A stretch of 34,383 nucleotides of DNA from Prevotella sp. (GTDB taxonomy: Bacteria > Bacteroidota > Bacteroidia > Bacteroidales > Bacteroidaceae): assembly GCA_017442765.1 (NCBI GenBank), contig JAFRZC010000240.1, positions 1 to 34,383 of the forward strand, written 5' to 3'. A program made the translations under genes and the position numbers. The notes beneath the pieces were generated by a model that saw nothing but the letters and a program-made list of their open reading frames with translations, did no database searches and was not told the origin of the DNA. This document shows positions 8,419 through 16,036 of the stretch, one piece after another (within the stretch, counting starts at the first letter, position 1; every line of letters begins with the position of its first letter).

Positions 8419-10320
8419 TTACCTCGACACCATTTTCTTCCCATCTTTGATATAGACCGAATGGGCATACTGCCCTTCACTCATCCGCCGGCCTTGCAGG
8501 TCATAGACTCCCCCGGGCTCTCCCCCGAGGGGGAGTTGGAGGGAGGCTATTCCTGTTGTAGAGGAGAATTTTACATTTACAGTGATGTCGCTGGTGACAT
8601 TCTTCACACAGAGCAGACCATTCGCGTCAATCTGGTCGGTGATGTCCTCCTCCCCTATCGTCACGCTTTCGATTTTATAGTCAGTACCGGGCACAACTCG
8701 TATGTTCAGGTCCATGCCCTGCCACAGGCGGACGACCATGCTGGTGGTGGCTTTTCGCGCAAGATATTCCACTGCCCCGCCCTCGCCCTCTATAGCGATG
8801 GTGGCGTTCACGTAGCTGTCGGTTTTCCGCAACTGGTATTTCACGAGCTTGGCATATTCGGCGGCATAGGCCAACTGATGGAAGCCCTTGGTGTTTTTCT
8901 CGTTCTGCCACCCACCCAGCAGGTCGAAAGGCAGGAAGCCCGGATCTTTCTTGTGGTGCTCCCACGCATAGTCAAGATTCTGCTGGATGGCCTCCAACCC
9001 GTCTCTGCCGCCTTTCCCCGAACGGCTGTCGGCAAAGTCCATGGCATCGGCCCACGCACGGACAAGCACATTGTTGAACCATACGTTGAAGCCGTTAGCC
9101 GTGCCATTGTCTTCAATCCTGTCGTATGTGGGGAATTGCCGATAAGTCACGTCGCCTATCTTCTGGTCTTTGGTGAATTTTGAGTACCCGCTTTGCGCAA
9201 AGGTGGTAATGTCTTTGAAAAGATCATAGTCGCCTGTAGCCTTGAACAGCTCAACACCTCCCGAGAGCCATGCGCCGAGATTATAAGTGAAAGCCGTTCC
9301 GCCCGGATTACCCAGCGGCAAGTGCATGCGGTAGCGTTTTCCGCCAACAGTCTCGTAGGCAATGCCCAGATTATCGACCGTCGCGCCTGCAGCCTTTGCC
9401 TTGTCGATTGCATCGCCAGCCACCCAGACGGCATCGTGGAACACGTTGCCCGACTTCAGCAGCACACGCTTCTGCCAGTCGTAGATCTTACGCGCCATCT
9501 CCAAATAGTACTCGCGTCTCAGGCGATACTCCCTCGTGCGCGCACCGTTCTGCTCTACCTTATACTGATAAATCTGCGGCGTAGTGGTTTTTGTCTTATA
9601 GATCTCCGACAGCCATACCAGCGGCTGGATGAACGGCCCGTTGGAGCAGGAGTGCTTCGAGGTGTAGCCTGGTCCCCAGGTGATGCCCCCCTCGTCGTTG
9701 CCGTTGGCATCGGGCACACAGTCCCAGCCGTCGATCACATAGATGGCCAGCGACTCCGCCTTGGTGAGATAAGTATAGTCGCCCGTAAGCTGGAAAGCGC
9801 GCACGAGCTCCCGGATAATCCACTCCTGGTCGTCATAGACATTCTCAATGCCCGACACATTGGTTGTTCCTTTCCCTCCTCGGTGCACACCATAAACCGT
9901 CCATTGGGTATTGTTGCGCGCGTATGAGGTCAGCGTGAACGTACCGCTATAATACTCAAGGTTGTTGTAGAGTTTCTTCAGCAGCGTCACATAGCGTGTA
10001 CGGTGCTGCTGAGCCTCTTCCTCACTGAGCACGCCACCCAGCTCGTCGATGGCCTCGATAATCGAGCACACCGCCTCGAGCGCGGCCGTATAGGGCCACA
10101 CGTCGGCAGTGCCTTCGCCCCGCTTGAGCGTCATGTTATAGATGTCGTACATCCGGAAGTCGCCATCACTGCCAGTGAAGCATTTTTCAATTGTCATGTC
10201 GGTCAATGCCATGGCACGCTCCAGATTTTGCTTGGCCTTCTGTTGCTGGGCAGTTAGTTCTTGTGCATTTGCTACAGCGACCACAGCCGCCAAGAGAAAG
10301 GAAAGAAACAATTTTCTCAT
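8419..10320 (-). CDS. Secreted GH76-like alpha-1,6-mannanase with T9SS C-terminus
   Basis: The 633-residue protein has a signal peptide (cleavage near VANAQ, residue 20), a large alpha-helical catalytic region (about 25-500), a beta-rich segment (about 510-585) and a T9SS sorting signal (VYDLQGRR, then SVYIKDGKKMVSR). The helical region carries features of glycoside hydrolase family 76: DVWPYTAALEA, the paired aspartates in YDDQEW (Asp163-Asp164, expected nucleophile and acid/base region), an AFQLTGDYTYL helix, GGITWGPG and SNGP. GH76 enzymes cut alpha-1,6-mannan backbones, such as fungal mannan. The family call rests on these motifs only. A GC-rich repeat encoding LQLPLGGEPGG is inserted just before the sorting signal. 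The start lies only 21 bases past the U-run of the tRNA-Pro terminator, with no separate promoter visible. Confidence 0.8.
   Translation of the reverse strand: MRKLFLSFLLAAVVAVANAQELTAQQQKAKQNLERAMALTDMTIEKCFTGSDGDFRMYDIYNMTLKRGEGTADVWPYTAALEAVCSIIEAIDELGGVLSEEEAQQHRTRYVTLLKKLYNNLEYYSGTFTLTSYARNNTQWTVYGVHRGGKGTTNVSGIENVYDDQEWIIRELVRAFQLTGDYTYLTKAESLAIYVIDGWDCVPDANGNDEGGITWGPGYTSKHSCSNGPFIQPLVWLSEIYKTKTTTPQIYQYKVEQNGARTREYRLRREYYLEMARKIYDWQKRVLLKSGNVFHDAVWVAGDAIDKAKAAGATVDNLGIAYETVGGKRYRMHLPLGNPGGTAFTYNLGAWLSGGVELFKATGDYDLFKDITTFAQSGYSKFTKDQKIGDVTYRQFPTYDRIEDNGTANGFNVWFNNVLVRAWADAMDFADSRSGKGGRDGLEAIQQNLDYAWEHHKKDPGFLPFDLLGGWQNEKNTKGFHQLAYAAEYAKLVKYQLRKTDSYVNATIAIEGEGGAVEYLARKATTSMVVRLWQGMDLNIRVVPGTDYKIESVTIGEEDITDQIDANGLLCVKNVTSDITVNVKFSSTTGIASLQLPLGGEPGGVYDLQGRRMSEGQYAHSVYIKDGKKMVSR
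8508..8546 (-). repeat. GC-rich palindromic repeat inserted in frame in GH76-like gene
   Basis: The plus strand carries CTCCCCC-GA-GGGGGAG (arms 8520-8526 and 8529-8535) within a larger GC-rich repeat. On the coding strand it reads LQLPLGGEPGG at about residues 592-603, between the beta domain and VYDLQGRR. The tsaE copy (PLPLGGRQGG) has the same protein reading. Confidence 0.7.
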
Positions 10321-10341
10321 ATCACTAATCCGTTATTTGTG

Positions 10342-10374
10342 AAAAAACGGCTGAAACCTTCATGGTCTCAGCCG
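10342..10374 (-). terminator. Rho-independent terminator after tRNA-Pro
   Basis: On the minus strand an 11-bp stem (CGGCTGAGACC and GGTTTCAGCCG, one G-T wobble) with a five-base loop is followed by six T residues. It sits between the tRNA 3' end (10386) and the start of the GH76-like gene (10320), in the same direction as both. Confidence 0.85.
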
Positions 10375-10385
10375 CCACTGAATCG

Positions 10386-10461
10386 TGGTCGGGATTACTG
10401 GACTCGAACCAGCGACCTCGCGCCCCCCAGACGTGTGCGCTACCAACTGCGCTAAATCCCG
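10386..10461 (-). tRNA. tRNA-Pro(GGG)
   Basis: The minus strand folds as a tRNA with acceptor arms CGGGATT and AATCCCG, encoded CCA end, D arm GCGC/GCGC, anticodon loop CTGGGGG (anticodon GGG, proline) and T arm with TTCGAGT. The anticodon stem (CACGT and GCGCG) has an A-C mismatch at positions 28 and 42, where a T at 42 would pair fully. It has its own promoter upstream and a strong terminator downstream. Confidence 0.92.
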
Positions 10462-10462
10462 A

Positions 10463-10479
10463 TCCGCTTGCATTAAGCG
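10463..10479. other. Small hairpin directly upstream of tRNA-Pro
   Basis: CCGCTT-GCATT-AAGCGG is a perfect six-base-pair hairpin lying between the tRNA 5' end and its -7 box. It would be in the 5' leader of the tRNA precursor. Confidence 0.5.
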
Positions 10480-10483
10480 GGTG

Positions 10484-10515
10484 CAAAGTTACATACTTTG
10501 CCCGATATTTCCAAA
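10484..10515 (-). promoter_or_regulatory. Promoter of tRNA-Pro
   Basis: On the minus strand, TTTG (10512-10515) is followed after 20 bases by TAACTTTG (10484-10491). The -7 box is identical to that of the endonuclease gene. The tRNA 5' end is 22 bases further on. Confidence 0.65.
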
Positions 10516-10567
10516 TTTCTCAGCATTTTTTTCATTAAAATATTTAAAAATGTGCTTATTTTCGGTT

Positions 10568-10678
10568 TATTCTGCTCATTTAATCGTACCTTTGGCAAAC
10601 GCCGAAGGTACTTCCATTCGAGAATAAAAACAAAAAACGTTTTTTGTTTTGTATTCTGCTCATTTAATCGTACCTTTG
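10568..10678 (+). promoter_or_regulatory. Promoter cassette of inverted and direct arms upstream of aroA
   Basis: A 27-bp segment ending TCGTACCTTTG occurs twice as a direct repeat (10568-10594 and 10652-10678). Between the copies lies an inverted arm with the hairpin GTACCTTTGGC/GCCGAAGGTAC (loop AAAC) and a perfect 24-base palindrome (10627-10650) built of AAAACAAAAAA and TTTTTTGTTTT. The second copy is a good promoter: TTTG, 19 bases, TACCTTTG (10671-10678), with a start near 10684. The first copy lacks the TTTG element here. The same cassette lies upstream of the GH92 gene at 21102-21239. A longer open frame through it into aroA is not coding. Confidence 0.8.
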
Positions 10679-10699
10679 CAAAACAGAAAAAGAAACCGC

Positions 10700-10711
10700 A
10701 TGAAGATATGA
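10700..10711 (+). other. Three-codon upstream ORF overlapping the aroA start
   Basis: ATG-AAG-ATA-TGA begins at 10700 and its TGA overlaps the aroA ATG (10708) by two bases. With transcription starting near 10684 it would be the first start codon on the mRNA and could couple or tune aroA translation. It may also be chance. Confidence 0.35.
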
Positions 10712-11955
10712 CATATCGCATAACCGCGCCAAGCGAGCTTCGGGCCGTGCCGGGCCTTCCGGCCTCGAAAAGCATCTCCAACCGCGCACTCATCATACAG
10801 GCTCTTTCCAAAGAAGGCATTATCATCAACAATCTCGCCGACTGCGACGACACGAACGTAATGGTCAGGGCACTTCGTGAGCTGCCCGAGACCATCGACA
10901 TCGGTGCCGCCGGCACAGCCATGCGCTTTCTCACCGCCTTCCTTGCGGCGGGCGACGGTGCGCACACGCTCACGGGCACCGAGCGCATGAGGCACCGTCC
11001 CATAGCACCATTGGTCAATGCGCTGCGCATACTCGGCGCCGACATCGCCTATACCGGCAAAGAAGGGTATCCGCCCCTGCGCATCAGAGGAAGACGCCTT
11101 ATCGGCGGACATCTTGAAATAGCCGGAGGCATCAGCTCGCAATACATCTCAGCCCTGCTGCTCATTGCGCCCACAATGGAAAAAGGGCTTGAGTTGCAGC
11201 TCACAGGCGACATTGTCTCGCGACCCTATATCGACCTCACGCTTTCTATGATGCAAGACTTTGGTGCCAAGGCCGAGTGGACCGGATTCGACACCATCAC
11301 CGTGGAACCGGGTCGCTACCAAGGGCGCGAGTACTCGGTGGAAAACGACTGGAGCGCGGCCTCCTACTGGTATGAGATAATGTCGCTTGTAAACGACCGG
11401 AACGCCACACTGAGCCTAAACGGGCTTGCCGACGGGTCGATGCAAGGCGACGCGAGCGTGCGGTTCCTCTTCATGCCCCTCGGCGTGCGAACCACTTTTG
11501 CAAGCCAAGGCGGAAAACCAGAGAGAGTGGTAACCCTCGAAAAAGAAGACGTGGCAACCCACCGCTTGGACTACGACTTTACCGAGATGCCCGACCTGGC
11601 TCAGACTGCCGTCGTCGCCTGCACCATGCTCGGCATCCCCTTCCGTTTCAAGGGACTGGGCAGTCTGCGCATCAAGGAGACCGACCGCATAGAAGCCCTC
11701 CGACGCGAACTGAGAAAACTGGGATATGTGCTTCAAACAGAGGAAGACGACACGCTCGTCTGGGACGGCTCACGCGCGGAGCCGACGGGCGAGCCCATCG
11801 ACACCTACGAGGACCACCGCATGGCGATGGCCTTCGCCCCCGCAGCACTGATTACCGGCAGTATCAACATCAACAACCCCGAGGTGGTCAGCAAGTCCTA
11901 TCCCCGCTATTGGGACGAGCTGCGCACCGCAGGGTTCAACATAGAGGAGATTTAG
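10708..11955 (+). CDS. aroA: 3-phosphoshikimate 1-carboxyvinyltransferase (EPSP synthase)
   Basis: AroA joins phosphoenolpyruvate to shikimate 3-phosphate in the cytoplasm, the sixth step of the shikimate pathway. The 415-residue protein has near-usual length. Visible motifs are PASKSISNRALI (Lys and Ser contacting substrate), GAAGTAMRFLTAF, RPIAPLV, SSQYISALLL, EMPDLAQTAVV (catalytic Asp region), LRIKETDRI (catalytic Glu) and YEDHRMAMAFAP. The common GNAGTAMR motif reads GAAGTAMR here, which I believe is usual for the phylum. I choose the ATG at 10708 because the protein then starts MTYRITAPSE; the open frame further upstream is the promoter repeat. A small membrane-protein gene follows after two bases. 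The promoter is the repeat cassette at 10568-10678. Confidence 0.96.
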   Translation: MTYRITAPSELRAVPGLPASKSISNRALIIQALSKEGIIINNLADCDDTNVMVRALRELPETIDIGAAGTAMRFLTAFLAAGDGAHTLTGTERMRHRPIAPLVNALRILGADIAYTGKEGYPPLRIRGRRLIGGHLEIAGGISSQYISALLLIAPTMEKGLELQLTGDIVSRPYIDLTLSMMQDFGAKAEWTGFDTITVEPGRYQGREYSVENDWSAASYWYEIMSLVNDRNATLSLNGLADGSMQGDASVRFLFMPLGVRTTFASQGGKPERVVTLEKEDVATHRLDYDFTEMPDLAQTAVVACTMLGIPFRFKGLGSLRIKETDRIEALRRELRKLGYVLQTEEDDTLVWDGSRAEPTGEPIDTYEDHRMAMAFAPAALITGSININNPEVVSKSYPRYWDELRTAGFNIEEI

Positions 11956-11957
11956 CC

Positions 11958-12347
11958 ATGCCGCTGCTCTATCTCGTCATCGCCCTATTGCTGCTCGGCC
12001 TTTTCGCCGCCGCCATGGGCTGGTATTCCTCCCGCCGGCACGAAGACACCCCGGTGGTGCAACCCTCGGTCTCGTGTGCCACCTGCACAGGCGAGGATGA
12101 CCGATGCGAGCAGGAATGCATGATGGAGGCCGCGACGAAACCCATAGAATATTTCGACGACGAAGAACTCGACCGCTTTGCCGGCAGACCGTCAGACTGC
12201 TACACCGACGACGAGGTAGAGCAGTTTGCCGAAGTGCTCCACACCATGCGGCAAGACGAAGTAGCAGCGTGGTGCCGAAGCCTGCATCTGCGCCAAATCA
12301 GCCTGCCCGATCAGCTGAAAGACGAAGTCTTCATACTCATCGGCTAA
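11958..12347 (+). CDS. Small single-span membrane protein with CX2CX6CX3C motif
   Basis: The 129-residue protein starts with one strongly hydrophobic segment (residues about 4-22, LLYLVIALLLLGLFAAAMGW) followed by basic residues, so the remainder should lie in the cytoplasm by the positive-inside rule. Four cysteines form Cys40-X2-Cys43-X6-Cys50-X3-Cys54, which could bind zinc or an iron-sulphur cluster, though spacing alone does not show it. The rest is acidic and helical (YFDDEELDRFAGR, DDEVEQFAEVLHTM). I do not recognise a named family with confidence. It begins two bases after the aroA stop and is surely cotranscribed with it, but it need not share the pathway. An intergenic pair of palindromic repeats follows. 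Confidence 0.8.
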   Translation: MPLLYLVIALLLLGLFAAAMGWYSSRRHEDTPVVQPSVSCATCTGEDDRCEQECMMEAATKPIEYFDDEELDRFAGRPSDCYTDDEVEQFAEVLHTMRQDEVAAWCRSLHLRQISLPDQLKDEVFILIG

Positions 12348-12362
12348 GTTGTAACAATACAG

Positions 12363-12448
12363 AAGACCGTCTTTCAGAAGAAATTCCCTAGGGAATTTTG
12401 TGCAAAAGACCACCTTTCAGAGAAAATTCCCTAGGGAATTTTTCCCAA
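12363..12448. repeat. Two tandem 43-bp units, each with a CCCTAGGG-centred palindrome
   Basis: Unit 1 starts near 12363 and unit 2 near 12406, a period of 43 bases. Each begins with AAGACC, then CTTTCAG, then a perfect palindrome: AAATTCCCTAGGGAATTT (12381-12398) and AAAATTCCCTAGGGAATTTT (12423-12442). The AGACCGTCTTTC head of unit 1 links it to the palindromes at 5511 and 23834. No promoter is recognisable for porW in the remaining 80 bases. Confidence 0.8.
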
Positions 12449-12531
12449 AGAACAAAGAATAAAGAACAATACCAAACGTTATTTTTAGCCGTTTACACAA
12501 TAAAACAGGCCGAAAAGGAGTTATTAAAGAA

Positions 12532-15500
12532 GTGAGTTTGAAGAAAACGAGACATCTCGCCCCACTGTTGCTGTTGGCACTCATCGTGCTCACGGCAGCA
12601 TGTTCTACGCAGAAAAACACTGCGAAGAGCCGGTGGTGGCACTCCTTCAATGCCCGCTATAACACCTACTACAACGGCTCAGTGGCCTATATCGACGGGT
12701 CGCTCGAGAAAGAGAACGCCAACAAGGACAACTTCACCGAGATTATTCCCCTCTACACCGTGGGCAACAAGAAAAACCGCGAGGCGGGCAAGGGCAACTT
12801 CGACAAGGCCATTGAGAAATGCCAGAAGGCCATCAAGCTGCACAGCATCAAACGCCGCCCCGAGTGGAACAAGAAGCGCCGCAAGACGGAGAAAGACATT
12901 GAGTGGCTCTCGCGCAAGGAGTACAATCCCTTCCTCTGGAAGGCATGGCTGCTCATGGGCCGGTCGCAGTTCCACAAGGGAGCCTTCGACGAGGCAGCCT
13001 CCACCTTCTCCTACATGAGCCGGCTCTACCAGAACCAGCCCGCCATCTACGGACGCGCACGGGCATGGCTCGCCAAATGCTATATCGAGCAAGACTGGAT
13101 GTACGATGCCGAAGACGTGATCCGCAACATGCGGCGCGACTCCATCCACTGGCGGGCACAGAAAGAATGGGACTACACCTTTGCCGACTACTACATCCAC
13201 ACAGGCGACTACGAGCAGGCCATACCCTATCTGCGCAAAGTCATCAAGCACGAGATGCGCGCCAAGCAGCGTGCCCGCGAATGGTATCTCATGGGTCAGT
13301 TGCAAAGTGCACTCGGCAACAAGGCTCAGGCACTCAAGGCCTACAAGCACGTGGTCAGGCAGAACCCGCCCTATGAGGTGGAGTTCAATGCCCGCATCGC
13401 CATGACCGAGGTCCTGGCCGAAGGGCAGGCCAAGAAGATGATCAGCCGCCTGAAGCGCATGGCCACATCCGACAAGAACAAAGACTATCTCGATCAGGTC
13501 TATTATGCCATCGGTAACATCTATCTCGCACAGAAAGACACCACCCACGCCATATCGGCCTACGAGAAAGGCAACGAGAAAGCCACGCGCGGCGGCATAG
13601 AAAAAGGTGTGCTCCTCTTGAAGCTCGGCGATATTTACTGGACAAAAGAGAAATACAACGACGCACAGCGCTGCTACGGCGAGGCCATCGGACTGCTCGA
13701 CAAGGATCGCGACGACTACGAGCAGCTCGCACACCGCTCGAAAGTGCTCGACGAGCTCGTGCCCTTCACCGATGCCGTACACCTGCAAGACTCGCTGCAG
13801 ACCCTCGCCCACATGGACGAGAAAGACCGCAACGAAGCCATCGACCGCGTTATCCAGGCACTCATCAAGAAAGAGAAAGAAGAAGCCCGAAAAGCCGCTG
13901 AGCAGAACGCACAGGAGGTGCAGGCACGCAACGGAGGCACAGGAAACCGCCAGGCCAATACCCCGACACCCAACATGCCCGGCCAGCAGCAGGGCGGGCT
14001 GTGGTATTTCTACAACCCCATGGCCGTGAACCAAGGCAAAGCCACATTCCAGAAACAATGGGGCAAGCGCGAGAATGTCGATGACTGGCAGCGCATCAAC
14101 AAGACCGTCGTCAGCCTGGAGGGTGCTGAGAGCCAGCTCACCGAGGCACAGCTCGACTCCATCGCCAAGGCCGAAGCCATGGAAGACTCGCTCTCGCAAG
14201 TCACCGACAGTGCGCAGAACGACCCGCACAAGCGCGAGTACTATCTTGCGCAGATACCCTTCACCGAAGAACAAATCGAGGCCAGCAACCTCATCATCAT
14301 GGATGGTCTCTACAACTCGGGGGTCATCTTCAAAGACAAGCTCGACAACCTGCCGCTCAGTGAGAAGGCACTGCGCCGCGTCACCGACCAATATCCCGCC
14401 TACGAGGGCATGGCCAACACCTACTACCACCTCTTCCTGCTCTATTCGCGCATGGGGATGCACGACATTGCCGAGCACTACGTGGAGCTGCTCAAGGCCG
14501 AATATCCCGACAACGAATGGACCACCGTGCTCACCGACCCCTATTTTGCCGACAACGCACGCTTCGGCGAACACATGGAAGACTCGCTCTATGCTGCCAC
14601 TTACGACGCGTTCAAGGCCGACCGATACAATGAGATTCGCACCAACTCGGAAATCTCCGAGACCCGTTTCCCGCTCGGTGCACACCGCGACAAGTTCATC
14701 TTCATCGACGGCATGGGAAAACTCAACACCGGCAATGCCGACGGATGCCTCAAGGACATGACCACCATCGTGGAGAAATATCCCCAGAGCGACCTCGCGC
14801 AGATGGCGGGCATGATTGTCAACGGTGTGAAGGCCGGCCGACGGCTGCAAGGCGGCAAGTTCGACCTCAAAGGCATCTGGGAACGGCGCACGGCCGTCAT
14901 GGCCGACAGCGACTCCATCGCCGCACGGCAGTTCGTGGCCGACCGCAACGCCGACTTCCTCTTCATGATAGCCTACCAGCCCGACTCCATCAACGAGAAC
15001 CAGCTGCTCTACCAGCTCGCCAAATACAACTTCACCAACTACATGGTGCGCAACTTCGACATCACCATCGAAGAAGACGGCGGGCTTCATCTGATGCAGG
15101 TCACCGGCTTCCGCAACTATGACGAGGCTCTGCAATATGCCCGTGCCTTCCATCAGCAACAAGGCATCGTGGGACTGCTCGGGAAGAGCCGCACCATCGT
15201 CATCAGCAAGGCCAACCAGCCTCTGCTCGGACGGCAGTTCAGCTACGACGATTACGACGAGTTCTACAACAAACATTTCGCCCCCCTCAAAATCAGCACC
15301 TACCAGCTGCTGGCCGAGCCCGCCGACCTCAACACCGACCCCGAGGATCAGCCCGTAACGCCCAAGCCACAGCCCACCATCGAGGAGATTGACCAGATGC
15401 TCGACAATGGCGAATACTTCGACAACGGACTCGAAGGCGCACCCACCAACCCTGACGGCACCACCATCAATCCCGACGAAGAGACCGTCGTACCCGCAGG

Positions 15501-15999
15501 CGAGACCATCATTCCCGTACAACCCGACGATGAGACCATCATCCCCATTCAGCCCGAAGAGAATATCACCCCTGTTCAGCCCGAACAGCCTGAAAGCAAC
15601 ATTACTCCGGTTCAACCCGAAGAAGATAATGGGATCATCATCCCCGCCGACACCGACGAGGACACAGACGGCACGACCATCCTCATTGATGACGAGAACA
15701 TCAAGGAAGATACTCCCATCCTCATCCCCGAGAATCAGCCGGAATCTGCCATCACCAAACAACCGGAAACCATTAAGCAGCCGGAAGTCATCAGAGAGCC
15801 TGAAAAACCGGTAACTCCGGAGAAACCGGCAACCCCCGAGATACCCGAGACACCAAAGCAGCCCGAGGCGCCAAAGCAGCCTGCAGAGGACGATTTCTAC
15901 TTCGATGAGGACAGCACGCCTACCCCCACCCCACAATCCAATAAGAAGCAAAACAGCTACGACCTTGAAGACGAGTATTATGACCTCGACGGGTTTTAG
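12532..15999 (+). CDS. porW: PorW/SprE-type TPR lipoprotein of type IX secretion
   Basis: The 1155-residue protein has a lipoprotein signal (hydrophobic core and LTAAC, Cys24), long tetratricopeptide-like helical repeats in two blocks (about 60-450 and 570-830), and an acidic, Pro-rich tail from about 941 to the end with repeated IIPVQP- and KQPE-like units. PorW of Porphyromonas and SprE of Flavobacterium have this design and are outer-membrane lipoproteins needed for T9SS secretion. Length, layout and the next gene being porX support the call. The start is taken as GTG at 12532, with AGGAG about 11 bases upstream and a TTG two codons later as an alternative. The tail is low-complexity and probably extended and periplasmic. 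Two likely T9SS cargo enzymes are encoded nearby. Confidence 0.87.
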   Translation: MSLKKTRHLAPLLLLALIVLTAACSTQKNTAKSRWWHSFNARYNTYYNGSVAYIDGSLEKENANKDNFTEIIPLYTVGNKKNREAGKGNFDKAIEKCQKAIKLHSIKRRPEWNKKRRKTEKDIEWLSRKEYNPFLWKAWLLMGRSQFHKGAFDEAASTFSYMSRLYQNQPAIYGRARAWLAKCYIEQDWMYDAEDVIRNMRRDSIHWRAQKEWDYTFADYYIHTGDYEQAIPYLRKVIKHEMRAKQRAREWYLMGQLQSALGNKAQALKAYKHVVRQNPPYEVEFNARIAMTEVLAEGQAKKMISRLKRMATSDKNKDYLDQVYYAIGNIYLAQKDTTHAISAYEKGNEKATRGGIEKGVLLLKLGDIYWTKEKYNDAQRCYGEAIGLLDKDRDDYEQLAHRSKVLDELVPFTDAVHLQDSLQTLAHMDEKDRNEAIDRVIQALIKKEKEEARKAAEQNAQEVQARNGGTGNRQANTPTPNMPGQQQGGLWYFYNPMAVNQGKATFQKQWGKRENVDDWQRINKTVVSLEGAESQLTEAQLDSIAKAEAMEDSLSQVTDSAQNDPHKREYYLAQIPFTEEQIEASNLIIMDGLYNSGVIFKDKLDNLPLSEKALRRVTDQYPAYEGMANTYYHLFLLYSRMGMHDIAEHYVELLKAEYPDNEWTTVLTDPYFADNARFGEHMEDSLYAATYDAFKADRYNEIRTNSEISETRFPLGAHRDKFIFIDGMGKLNTGNADGCLKDMTTIVEKYPQSDLAQMAGMIVNGVKAGRRLQGGKFDLKGIWERRTAVMADSDSIAARQFVADRNADFLFMIAYQPDSINENQLLYQLAKYNFTNYMVRNFDITIEEDGGLHLMQVTGFRNYDEALQYARAFHQQQGIVGLLGKSRTIVISKANQPLLGRQFSYDDYDEFYNKHFAPLKISTYQLLAEPADLNTDPEDQPVTPKPQPTIEEIDQMLDNGEYFDNGLEGAPTNPDGTTINPDEETVVPAGETIIPVQPDDETIIPIQPEENITPVQPEQPESNITPVQPEEDNGIIIPADTDEDTDGTTILIDDENIKEDTPILIPENQPESAITKQPETIKQPEVIREPEKPVTPEKPATPEIPETPKQPEAPKQPAEDDFYFDEDSTPTPTPQSNKKQNSYDLEDEYYDLDGF

Positions 16000-16036
16000 C
16001 CTCCCCAAACACTCCCAGTAAATCCAAGTAAAGAAT

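Noticed and set aside
10568..10678. Phase-variable invertible promoter
   Set aside because: The 27-bp arms are direct repeats, and the only inverted pair flanks a four-base loop, so inversion would not switch a promoter. No invertase gene is nearby.
10498..10707. N-terminal extension of aroA (70 codons in frame)
   Set aside because: The stretch is the promoter cassette with repeats; the known EPSP synthase N-terminus begins at 10708.
10910..10940. GAAGTAMR in place of GNAGTAMR in AroA as a glyphosate-resistance or defect mark
   Set aside because: I believe the alanine is normal in AroA of this phylum, so it should not be read as a special trait without an alignment.
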